From: Cornus controversa
Taxonomy: Eukaryota; Streptophyta; Magnoliopsida; Cornales; Cornaceae
DNA length: 64,000 nucleotides
Direction of reading: 5' to 3'
Assembly (NCBI GenBank): GCA_026545225.1
Contig: CM048848.1
Coordinates: 22,050,806-22,114,805 of the forward strand
The translations under genes and the position numbers were made by a program. The notes below the pieces were generated by a model. It saw nothing but the letters and a program-made list of their open reading frames with translations. It was not told the origin of the DNA and ran no database searches. Position 1 is the stretch's first letter. Every line of letters starts with the position of its first letter. Shown here one piece after another: positions 23,152 through 33,350 of this stretch.

Positions 23152-23643
23152 CCTAGTTCAGGTCAAACCATTTTCAACTCCTATGTCCAAAACATTCTTA
23201 GCCCTTCTCGGATAAAGGCAACCCTCTGATTATACCATTTTCAACTCTTATGTCCAAAACATTCTAAGCCCTTCTCGAATGAAGGCAACCCTCTAGTCAT
23301 ACCATTTTCAAGTCCTACGTCCAAAATATTCTAAGCCCTTTTCGGATGAAAACAAGCCTCGGGTCATATGATTTTCAACTCCTATCTCCAAAACATTCGA
23401 AGACCTTCTCGAATGAAGGCAACCCTCCGGTCATAAAACTTTCAACTCCTATGTCCAAACCATTCTAAGCCCTTCTCGGATAAAAGTAACCCTACGATTA
23501 TACCATTTTCAACGCATACGTCCAAAACCTTCTAAGCCCTTCTTGGATAAAGGAAACCCTCTAGTTATTCTATTTTCATCTTTTATGTCTAAAACATTTG
23601 AGGCTGTTCTCAGATGAAAGCAATATCAAATCCTTAATTGGCA
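23152..23643 (+). repeat. Tandem array 4, about 60-67 bp unit (host element resumed)
   Basis: About seven copies of a unit containing CATTTTCAACTCC, ATGTCCAAAACATTCTAAG and CCCTTCTCGGATGAAGGCAA. The same CTTCTCAAATGAAGGCAA motif is on the left side of element A (about 12367), so this is the array A was inserted into. Confidence 0.8.
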
Positions 23644-23648
23644 CATTC
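23644..23648. repeat. Target-site duplication of the copia element, left (CATTC)
   Basis: CATTC precedes TGTGATG. TATTC follows the right LTR at 31766, four of five bases matching, consistent with an aged duplication. Confidence 0.75.
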
Positions 23649-24989
23649 TGTGATGTATTTATTTGTAATTGGAAATATTCGGTGTCAAAACTAAGTTTGA
23701 TCGAGTTGTAATCTTTCATTCATATTCTTGTAATCGATCATGGAGTTGAAGACTGAGAGCTTGGAGTGTGTTTTTCATCAATACATCATCTAGAGAGTGT
23801 TAACAAAGACTTTGGTTGATAGAAGCATTCAAGTGACTACAAGTGAGCATGGACGTCGTTGATTATGATTTGAGCATCATTTAGTTCAGGTAAGTTTGTG
23901 GGGAGACATAGGTTTTTAACATATGTTTTTCAGTCTTGAAAAATAGAGTTTCAAACTTACAATTTCATATTTTGCAAGGTTGGACTGGTCCAAGTCTTAC
24001 CCGGATCTGTCCAAGAGCTCTCAAGACCTCAAACTTGAGCTTCAACACAGTTGGACCAGTCCAAGTGAAGTCTGGACCAGTCCAAAAAGTCTCAGTAACA
24101 CAAAATTAGTTTTTTATAGGGCTAGACCGGTCTATGTAAAGCCCAGACCGGTCAAAGTAAAGCCTGGACCAGTCCAAGTGGTCTGGTTTGCGAATTTTGA
24201 CCTCCTTTATCCTATTTTGACTTGGATTTGTCCCAAAACTTTTCTGAAGCGTGGAGACTTGTTTCCTATTAATTTTTAACTTATTTTTCTCATATGGTTT
24301 CTCTCTCATTAAAATTTCAACGGAATATAAATTCATATTCTAGAGCGAGAAAACATTGAAATATTTTTCTTACAACAGATTTTTTTCCCCAAATTCATTT
24401 TTTATATTTTTGATAGCACACACACATGGAGTGTTTAAGTTGTGATGCTCTTCATAATTTGATCAACCAAATTCTCAAAGACATCATTAGTCTATACAGT
24501 TTAATCAGAGTAGTAGAGGTGGTTCTTTGATACTACTTGATTTTATCTAAGGAGGAGGAGAAACAGTCACTACAAAGCGAACAAGATACTTGAGGAGTAT
24601 ATGTGTTCTTTCAGCTACCTTTCTAGAAGAATTAAGATGTTAGCCAGGAATCTACAACAGTTACATGAGGTAGTCACAATTGTAAGTCTGAGGTGTTCCG
24701 CATCAAAGTTCTTGTCAGAGTGGAGTGGGTGTGAGTTTAGGACAGAGTCTGTTGTACTTTGCTTCGAGATAGTGGATTGGTTTCCACGTAAAATTCCTAG
24801 TGTCATCTCTAATGTTTCCTTACTTGCTTTATTTATTTTGTGATTGGTTTGGATGCTTAATTGATAATCATTGTGAAAAATTAATCAATCATAAAAATTG
24901 GGCAAGAAGACCTATTCACCCCCTCTAGGTCTAAAGATTAGCATCTCACTCTAAATTAACTGAACCATTTTTGCACCACATAACTCACA
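23649..24989 (+). repeat. Copia 5' LTR (TATA segment deleted)
   Basis: 1341 bp against 1369 bp for the partner LTR. At about 24290 it lacks a segment of about 35 bp that in the 3' LTR contains CTATAAAAC. The 3' LTR has CTCA at both edges of the extra segment, as expected of a short-repeat deletion. A cluster of palindromes of the type TGGACCAGTCCA lies at about 23979-24181. Confidence 0.88.
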
Positions 24990-24991
24990 TT

Positions 24992-25003
24992 TGGTATAAG
25001 AAC
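24992..25003 (+). promoter_or_regulatory. Degenerate iMet primer binding site of the copia element
   Basis: TGGTATAAGAAC differs at two positions from TGGTATCAGAGC and starts 2 nt after the LTR. Confidence 0.75.
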
Positions 25004-25039
25004 GAGTTGCCTAACTCTGAGTTAGATTTTGATTAGTTA

Positions 25040-25780
25040 ATTTAGATGTGAATTCTAGGATGTCTCATATTATATCTTCTGATGATGATATGGTTTTACC
25101 TCAATTTCTTGATTCTATAACTAGTATGTATCTTGAGTGGTCTAAGCTGAAAATGGATTATGATAAATTGTTGGAGAAATTAAAACTTCTGAACTTGATA
25201 GAGATATTTATGAATTGGAAGTTTCTGTAACCAGTAAAAATTTAGAGGAACTTAGACATGATAAGATAAATCTTCTTGGTACAGTTGAATTTCTCGAATA
25301 GGAAGTTAAATAGATTAAATGGTTTAATAATTCATTTGAGAATAAGATTGATAACTTGAATAGTGAACTTATTAAATCTAATTGGTGTTTCCAAAAATTT
25401 AACTCTGACACTTGCAAATTTAGTAAGTTGGATTTTTCTAAAAACTTGAATAATAAAGAAGAATTAGTTTCAGCTTCAAAAGATTTGTCACTTCTAAAAT
25501 CAAAAGATATTTTCTGAAAGTTGAGACTAAGCCTTATATTATTACTCAGGTTCTAAAACTTGCTCCAACATGCCATTTTTGTCGAGAAAAGGGTTACATC
25601 AAGTATAAGTGTCAGAAGAGAAAAAATGAACTGAAAAAGCGTAAAACCTTAGATTGTTCAAGAATTCTTCTTAATAAGATGAAAGAACTTGAAAAGAAGC
25701 AGCATGAATTGAAAGAAAATTTTGATAAATTGAATTGCTTTAATTCTGTTCTAGATTCCTAAAAAGGCAATGAGAAGAAA
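25040..25780 (+). pseudogene. Copia gag relic
   Basis: Fragmented frames encode a charged, helical gag (25048-25230 and onward). At about 25571-25612 there is a zinc-knuckle relic, CHFCREKGYIKYKC, where the histidine of the CCHC motif is tyrosine. Several stops and shifts follow. A Lys/Glu-rich coiled segment continues to about 25760. Confidence 0.75.
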
Positions 25781-25879
25781 AAGAAAGAGCCCCCACTAAT
25801 AATTCTGATTTTAAAATAGTTAGGAAATCACTTGATCATAAATCTAAAACTATTTAGGTGAAGAATGATAGTCTAAAAT

Positions 25880-27190
25880 ATTTGTCATGCACACTGCACT
25901 TAGAGCACTTGGTCCTACAGGTTGGTACTTTGATAGTGGTTGCTCTAGGCATATGACTAGGGATAGAACATTGTTTACTAGTTTTAAGGATTATACTGGT
26001 GGGTTTGTTACCTTCGGTGATGGCAATGCATCTAAAGTAAATGGTAAAGATAAAATTCATTTTTCTGCTTTTAGTGAATTGAAAAATGTTGTATTTGTTA
26101 AAGGTTTAGATACAAACTTGTTGAGTATTAGTCTGACATGTGATAATGGTCTTAAGTTAATTTTACTTCACCTGGAAGTTTTGTAACTAATGAGTAAGGT
26201 GATTCTATTTTAAAAGGATCTATAACTTCTAATAATTGTTATGTGATATTTTCTGATCACTCACATATGTGTTTTTCTGTTATTATTGATGAAACTATTT
26301 TGTGGCATAGGAGACTTGGACATGTGAATTACAATGATTTGGTAAGTTTGTCTAATCATGAATGAGTTTGAGGTTTTCCTAAATTGAAAAGGCCAACAAA
26401 TGAGGTATGTGGACCAGGTCAATTAGGTAAGCAAACTAGAGGGTCACACAAGAGACTTAAGTATCAAGTCACTTCTAGACCGTTGTAATTAATTCATATG
26501 GATTTGAAGGGGCCAATAAGAACTTAAATCATAAGTGGTAAAAAGTATATGCTTGTTATGGTTGATGATTTTTCTAGATTTTCTTTTATTGCTTTCTTGA
26601 GAGAAAAATCTGATGCTTTTGTTTACTTCAGGTCAATTTTTCAAAGGATCCAGAAGGAGAAGAGATATGCAATAACTTGTGTTAGGAGTGATAGAGGAGG
26701 TGAATTTGAACCTAGACCTTATATTGAGTATTGTGATAATCTTGGCATAAGTCATGAATTTTCTGCACCCAAAACACCTCAAGAGAATGATGTAGTTGAA
26801 AGAAAGAATAAGACAATTACAAATATGACACGTACTATGCTTCATGAGAGTAAGTTAGCTAAACACTTTTGGGCTGAAGCTGTTAGTATTGCTTGTCATG
26901 TTTTAAATAGGGTGTACCTTAGGCTTAGAACTGAAAAGACTTCATATGAACTGTAGTATGGTAAGTTGCCCAACAATAAACAGGTTAGAGTTTTTGGAAG
27001 TAATGTTATATCCTTAGAGATAGGGAGAATTTAAAAAATTTTGACTCTAAAAGTGATGAAGGATATTTTTTGGGCTATGCTTTGAATAATCGGGCTTATA
27101 AGGTTTTTAATCATCGCACTAAAGTTGTAATGGAGTCTATTAATGTTATGATTGATGATTCAAGGCCTAGGGAGATACATGATTAACTTG
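25880..27190 (+). pseudogene. Copia protease and integrase relic
   Basis: The protease motif WYFDSGCSRHMT at about 25922 is intact. The GAG-pre-integrase zinc region follows (LWHRRLGHVNYNDL, about 26302). The integrase core shows LIHMDLKG with a preceding stop, VDDFSRFSF, SDRGGEF and PQENDVVERKN (about 26480-26820), so the D-D-E residues can be traced. Stops replace residues at LL*YGK-type positions, including the Trp of the usual LWYGK. The longest open piece is 26549-26956. Confidence 0.85.
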
Positions 27191-27289
27191 AGGAAGAAAA
27201 ATGGATAAATACCATAGGTTAGCTGAGAGTGAAGCTAATGTGAGAGAGGTTGAGAAAGAAAGTGAGGAAGAGACTGAGGATGTAGGTGG

Positions 27290-29014
27290 TGATTAAATTG
27301 TTGAAGTGGTTGCTAATGCACCTATAGAAAATCCTACACCATATGAGGAAATTCTAATGTCTGGCAGTTCTAGGATTCGACGTAGTCATCCATTGACCAA
27401 TGTGAAAGGGCTATGGGAGGAGAGAAATACTAGGAGTAGAGTTCAAGATTGTATAGGACACTCATGTGATATGGCTCCATTTGAACCGAAAAATATTGAT
27501 AAAGCCCTTCAAAGTTCTGATAGGCTTGTAGCCATGCAATAAGGGTTTAATCAATTTGTGAAAAATGATTTTTGGGAGTTAGTGCCTCAACCTAGGGATA
27601 TGAACATCATAGGAACTAAATAGATTCTTAAAAATAAACTTGATGAGAATGGTCTTGTGATGAGAAATAAAGTCATGTTAGTTGCACAGGGATATACTCA
27701 AGTTGAAGTAATTAATTATGATGAAACTTTTGCACTAGTTGCTATACTTGGGTTTATTCGTCTTCTTCTTGCTATTGAATGTCACTTTAAATTTAAATTA
27801 TTTCAAATAGATGTTAAAAGTGTTTTTCTAAATGGTATTTTGCAAGAAGAAGTGTATGTAGCTCAACCTAAAAGCTTTGTTTTGTTGATCCACATAATCC
27901 TAATCATGTTTTTCATTTAAAAAAGACTCTATATGGTTTGAAACAAGCTCTTAGAGCATGATAAGGAAAGTTGACTTCTTTTTTGTTGCATAAGCGCTTT
28001 AGGAGAGGGGGAGCTGATAAAACTTTGTTCATAATCAGGAAAGGAAAGAATTTGCTTGTTGTTCAAATTTATGTGGATGATATTGTTTTTGGTTCTACCT
28101 CTGATAACTTTGTTCATGAATTTGCTAGAGATATGAGTAATACTTTTGAGATGAGCATGGTTGGTTAACTAACATTTTTTTATGGACTCCAGGTGAAGCA
28201 ATTTGATGATAGAATTTTTATATCTCAAACTAAATATGCAAATGAGTTAGCTAAGAAATTTAGTTTGGAAGGTTCCAAACATGTGCAAACTCCTATAAGT
28301 ACTTCTTCCAAGTTGGAGAGGAATTCAGATTCTAAGAGAGTTGATACTTCATTGTATAGGAGTATGATTGGTAGCTTGTTATATTTGACAACTAGTAGGC
28401 CTGACATTGCATTTAGTGTAGGAGTATGTGCTAGGTATCAACCTGATCCTAGGGAATAACATCTCATTGCAGTCAAGCGCATCATTTGTTATGTCAATAG
28501 TATATTGAATTATAAAATGCGTTATTCTATAAAGTCTAACTCTGAGATTGCAAGTTACACTAATGTTGATTGGGCTGGTAACAAGGATGAAAGGAAAAGT
28601 ACTTCTGGTGATTGTTTCTATGTTGATACTAATCTTATTTCATGGTACAACAAGAAGTAAAATTATGTTTCTTTATCATCTTGTGAGGCTAAGTATATTG
28701 CTGCTAGAAGTTGTTGCACCCAATTGCTTTGGATGAAGTAGTTGCTACTGGATTGTGGAATTGATCAAGGTACAATGTCTATCTTTTGTGATAACAATAG
28801 TACAATTAATATCTCAAAGAATTCAATTTTGCATTCTAGGACAAAACACATTGACATTCGACATCATTTTATTCAGAAATTAGTTAAACAAAATGTCGTG
28901 TCTTTGGAGAAAGTGCATACTTATCATTATTTGTCTGACATTCTTACAAAGCCTTTAGATGCTTCTAAGTTTCATTGCCTTAGGAAATTTATAGGTATTT
29001 GTTGTCTTGATTAG
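27290..29014 (+). pseudogene. Copia reverse transcriptase and RNase H relic
   Basis: RT begins near 27460 (a degraded W-rich entry, NDFWELVPQPRDM) and continues through QGYTQ, FQIDVKSVFLNG and LYGLKQ. The catalytic QIYVDDIVFGS box is intact at about 28066. RNase H follows with VDWAG, KSTSG, SSCEAKY and the C-terminal RTKHIDIRHHFI, ending at about 29012. At least eight stops interrupt it. Most are explained by a single C-to-T or G-to-A change in Gln, Trp or Arg codons. Confidence 0.88.
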
Positions 29015-30380
29015 ATTGCATGCCTTGACATAATCTAGAAAGGAGCTTCATATTGAGTCTAGATTATGCATTTAACCTTGTAATTTTAGGTTTTATTTTT
29101 ATTTTTTTGTGAAGTTAAGAAAATCATGTTAGAATGAGTATGTTGAATACAAGAAAATTAATGACACACTGATTATATGTGTATGACATACTATGGCTTT
29201 GAGTTAAAAATTTTGGTTTTGCTTACTTATTTTGTTTAGTAAATAAATCACGATGAGTGCATTTACTAAATTATTTTTATGTCATTATTTTGGTCAAAGA
29301 TAGTGTTGATGTGATAAAGAATTATCTTGGGAATTGAATGTTCAAGATTGTGCTAAAGACCAAAAAAAGTGATGAGTGAAAAAATTTTCAACAACTAGAA
29401 AGAAAAGCAAAAATAAAAAAAATATGAAAAATTGCTGTTGAGCATATTCTTGTGGAAAAGGCTATCACCGGGATTTGTTCGAAACTACCACTACTATATA
29501 AATCTCCAATGAGATATCTTTTCAAAAGAAGTTGTTTTGAGGAAATAGGTAGCTGCCCGTAAGAGTGAAAGCCACCGAATGTGTATGTGCAAGGAACAGA
29601 AAAAGAAAATTTTGAAAGTCTGTGCACATGTTGATTGTTTGATTTCTCAGTGAGTGTAATGTCATTGAAATATTGTCTAGAAATCTGAACGATTGACAAA
29701 AGGAATATTTTGGCTTATGAAAATTTATGGTAATCTTACTACACTTACTAAGTGTGTAAAACTAATTGATTAAACCTTGGTATTAGTTTGTTGTCTTTAT
29801 ATAGTCTTGTGGAGTCAATATTTTCTATTGTTTACATATATAAGTTCTATATGCTTGCTTGCTTCCTCAGTTTTTTTTTGTTCTTTTCAGTCGATTGTCA
29901 ATTTGTGACAAAAACAAGGAGAGATTTGAGAGTTTTATTGGAGAAAATTTACGACGTTTGTCACTTTCAAAGGGAGAGTTGTCTAGTCATTTATCATTAA
30001 GAGAGAGATGAGTTTGGTTGTTTGAGTCATTTATCATTAAGGGGGAGATGAGTTTGGTTGTTCGAGGGAGAGTATTGCATAAGCGTTGTGCTTTACATGA
30101 GAATTTTGTATGCATGGCATTAAATGATTATTGTTACTTGTGCTTATATTTATTTTTCTTTATTAAACTTTCACAAAGGTATTTTTAAGTGTTGTTTTGC
30201 AGAATATTGAGGTTCATCGTATTTGCTGAATATAGGTGTTCTTCATATTTGCCACAAGCTCAAGATCATAGTGAACGCTCAGTTTAGCTAAGATGTATTT
30301 TTGTATTTCTAACTATTTTTAATTTATCTTTTCTACTGCAGGGTAGATTACATATTGTCTAGGATGGTTTGTCACGAAAT
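29015..30380 (+). other. Copia post-pol noncoding region
   Basis: About 1.37 kb between pol and the polypurine tract. Small ORFs (29388-29699 minus, 29788-30000 plus) show no recognisable domain. A direct repeat of TCATTTATCATTAAG occurs near 29986 and 30027. SIRE-type elements often carry an env-like ORF here, but none is recognisable. Confidence 0.6.
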
Positions 30381-30396
30381 TGCCAAAGGGGGACAT
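30381..30396 (+). promoter_or_regulatory. Copia polypurine tract
   Basis: GCCAAAGGGGGACAT runs into the 3' LTR start TGTGACG. Confidence 0.85.
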
Positions 30397-31765
30397 TGTG
30401 ACGTATTTATTTGTAATTGGGAATATTCGGGGTCAAAACTAAGTTTGATCGAGTTGTAATATTTCATTCATATTATTGTAATTGATCATTGAGTTGAAGA
30501 CTGAGAGCTTGGAGTGTGTTCTTCATCAATGCATCATCTAGAGAGTGTTAACAATAACTTTGGTTGATTGAAGCATTCAAGTGACTACAAGTGAGCATGA
30601 ACGCCATTGATCATGATTTGAGCATCATTTAGTTCAGGTAAGTTGGTTAGGACACATAGGTTTTTAAAATATGTTTTTTGATCTTTATTAATAGAGTTTC
30701 AAAGTCACAATTTCATATTTTTCAAGGTTAGATCGGTCCAAGTCTTACCCGGACCCATCCAAGAACTCTCAGGACCTCAAACTTGAGCATCAACACAGTT
30801 TGACTGGTCCAAGTGAAGGCTGGATAGGTCTAAGAGGACTCAAGAACTCAAAATGAGTTTACTACAGGGTTGGACCATTCAAAGTAAAGCCTGAACCGGT
30901 CCAAGTGGTCTAGTGTGAGAATTTTGACCTCTTTTGTCCGGTTTTGACCCAGATTTGACCCAAAACTTTCCTAAAACATGGGGACTTGTTTCCTATTAGT
31001 TTTTAACTTTTTTCTCAAGGAAAACTAGGGTGTTTAATGTCTATAAAACTCATATGATTTCTTTCTCATTAAGCTTTCAACGGAAACATAAATTCATATT
31101 CTAGAGAGAGAAAGCATTGGGATATTTTTCTTACAAAGGATTTTTTCCTCAAATTCTTTTTTTTTATATTTTTGAGAGCGCACACACATAGAGTGTTTAA
31201 GTTGTGATGTTGTTCAGAGTCTGATCAACTGGTTTCTCAAAGACATTATCAGTTTATGTCTATACAGTTTGATCAGAGCAGCTGACGTGGTTCCTTGATA
31301 CTACTTGATGTTATCTAAAGAGAAGGAGAAACAATCCCTACAAAGGAAACATGATAATTGAGGAGTATTTGTGTTTTTCAACTACCCTTCTCGAAGAATT
31401 GAGACGTTAACCGGGAATCTGCAGCAGTTAGACAAGGTAGTTACAATTGTAATTTTAAGGTGTTCCGCATCAAAGTTCTTGTCAGAATGGAGTGGGTGTG
31501 AGTTTGGGATAAAGTTTGTTGTACTTTGCTTTGAAATAGTGGATTGGTTTCTTTGGGGTGTTCTGCCTCACCCCCATGATTTTTTCCTTCTTAGGGTTTC
31601 TACGTAAAATTCCTAGTGATTGGTTTGGATACTTAATTGATAATCATTGTGGGAAATTAATCAATCATAAAAATTGGGCAAGAAGACCTATTCACCCCCT
31701 CTAGGTCTAAGGATTAGCATCTCACTCTAAATTAACTGAACCATTTTTGCACCGCGTAACTCACA
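30397..31765 (+). repeat. Copia 3' LTR
   Basis: 1369 bp, TGTGACG...CTCACA. It retains the TATA-like CTATAAAAC at about 31041-31049 that the 5' LTR has lost. The TGGACCGGTCCA-type cluster (about 30725-30905) is more eroded than in the 5' LTR. Confidence 0.9.
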
Positions 31766-31770
31766 TATTC
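31766..31770. repeat. Target-site duplication of the copia element, right (TATTC)
   Basis: Pairs with CATTC at 23644-23648. Removing the element restores an ATTC(C)ATAAGCCCTTCTC unit typical of the host array. Confidence 0.75.
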
Positions 31771-32330
31771 CATAAGCCCTTCTCAGATGAAAACAATCTT
31801 CTGGTCATATCAACCTCCAATAAATTACGAACTCACTCTAAGACCTTCTTAGATGAAGGAAATTTCCGAACCTTATCTTTCCTCATAATTCATCATTTTC
31901 CCTTTCAACGTAGTTCTATGAACTACGTCGGACCTGATTCTCAAACAATGAGATATTTAGGAAACCTAGGCATCCCTAGTTTCATTTATATCATTTCGAA
32001 CATCTATATATTCCAAATTATTGTAAGCCATTCTCGGATGAAAGAAATTTTCTCATCACACCATCTTTAATTATTTGATGTCCAAAACACACTCCTAAGC
32101 CCTTCTCAGATGAAGGCAACCTCTAATTCCTAGTCGATACATTCTAAGCCCATTTAAGATAAAAGTAATTTCCATTCCTTAATCCATGTATTGTAATACC
32201 TTCTTGGATGAAGACAAGTTCTAATCCTTAGTCTACGCATCCTAAACTCTTCTCGGATGAAGGCATACATTGAGAGCATACCATTTGTCAACAGGTACCC
32301 TTCTGATTACTAGTTCCCTAAACTCTTCTA
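31771..32330 (+). repeat. Tandem array 5, continuation of array 4
   Basis: Diverged copies of the AAGCCCTTCTCAGATGAAGGCAA unit at irregular 40-70 bp spacing, fading out near 32290. It shows that arrays 4 and 5 were contiguous before the copia insertion. Confidence 0.75.
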
Positions 32331-32339
32331 CTATATGTA

Positions 32340-33250
32340 ATGTTTGAGTATGTTGGTCCATTCATGGGTAATCCCATTGTCAGTGAAGGTGATAGCATTA
32401 TAGGCCAAGACGTGACCAACAAATTCTTCCACTTGTTTAGTTGTAACAGTGCTAGGGATATGGCACATGCCTAATTTTCAATCCTTTCAACCTCAGGTTT
32501 TGTAGATTTTGAAGATTTTAAAACCAATTTATTTATTTATTTATGAGGCTATGGATATTTAATCTCAAAATTTTGTAGTGATCTTACAAGTTCTGTTACA
32601 CTTATTAAATCAAAATCCTTACTTTTTTTCTATAGTTTCGACTTTAGCTTGAAACATCAAATGAAGTGACTTCAAAATTTTTCTGATAATTTGAAACTGA
32701 GTAATCTTCTCAACTAATTATGCATAATTTTGAACAATATCATTCAACTTAGAATAAAACTCAGAAAAAGTTTCATTCTCTTCCATCTTAATTCTTTAAA
32801 ACTTAGTTATGAGCATTTGTACCATTGATATTTTCACCACAGTATTACCCTCGTGTGTAACATGATATATATCTCAAATTTCTTTTGAAATAGTTCAAGC
32901 ATAAATCCTAGAAAACTAAGAAGTAACAACAAAATTAAATCTAGCATATAAACATTTACTATTAGCATTAGCATCATCATGTTCATTAGCATTCCACAAA
33001 CTACTTCATTTTCTAGATTTACTCTATTAGCTCCTTCACCAGTTGTAATAGTAGGAACATAATAACTAGTTACTATAATCCTCCTTACTTTCATATGAGC
33101 TGTCCAAAAAACTTAATTTGAACAGTCAAACAAAGGAGTTCATTGAATTGAAATTCCCTCTTTCATAGGATTTTCCATAATTATTTAAAAAAAAATAGTT
33201 TTAATTTTGAAAACCTTCCACAAGGAATAACTTACTGTTTAGAGAAACCC
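32340..33250 (-). pseudogene. Degenerate copia gag on the minus strand
   Basis: Reading the minus strand from about 33100 to 32640 through many stops gives a gag signature: RIYA, a KEI*DIYHVTHEG-like block, VQMLITKF, MEENETFSEFYSKLNDIV and ILKSL. It lies directly downstream of a primer site (33251-33262) in the same orientation. It is a second, truncated copia element of the same general type. Nothing after gag remains. Confidence 0.7.
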
Positions 33251-33262
33251 GCTCTGATACCA
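33251..33262 (-). promoter_or_regulatory. iMet primer binding site of the minus-strand copia relic
   Basis: The minus strand reads TGGTATCAGAGC exactly. The stretch 33263-33350 to its right is the stub of the LTR, cut by the Tekay insertion. Confidence 0.85.
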
Positions 33263-33350
33263 ATTATGAGTTGTGCAGTGCAGAAATGATTACGAAAGTT
33301 TGATAAAATAACACTGAAAGTTTGGTAATCTTCGGTGTCAAGGCTGATAA

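Larger units (their letters stand above)
23649..31765 (+). mobile_element. Old Ty1/copia element, SIRE-like, inactivated
   Basis: 8117 bp with LTRs beginning TGTGA and ending TCACA, a degenerate iMet primer site, gag, protease, integrase, RT and RNase H in copia order, about 1.4 kb of 3' noncoding sequence, and a polypurine tract. Over the first 265 bp I count roughly 7% LTR difference, so it is far older than element A. The LTR end CACCCCCTCTAGG and the long post-pol region suggest the SIRE/Maximus lineage. It sits in the same tandem-array host as A, with a near-perfect 5-bp TSD. Confidence 0.9.

Noticed and set aside
32834-33094. 86-codon minus-strand ORF with Leu/Met runs
   Set aside because: It is an off-frame reading of the minus-strand copia gag relic; the neighbouring frame carries the gag motifs.
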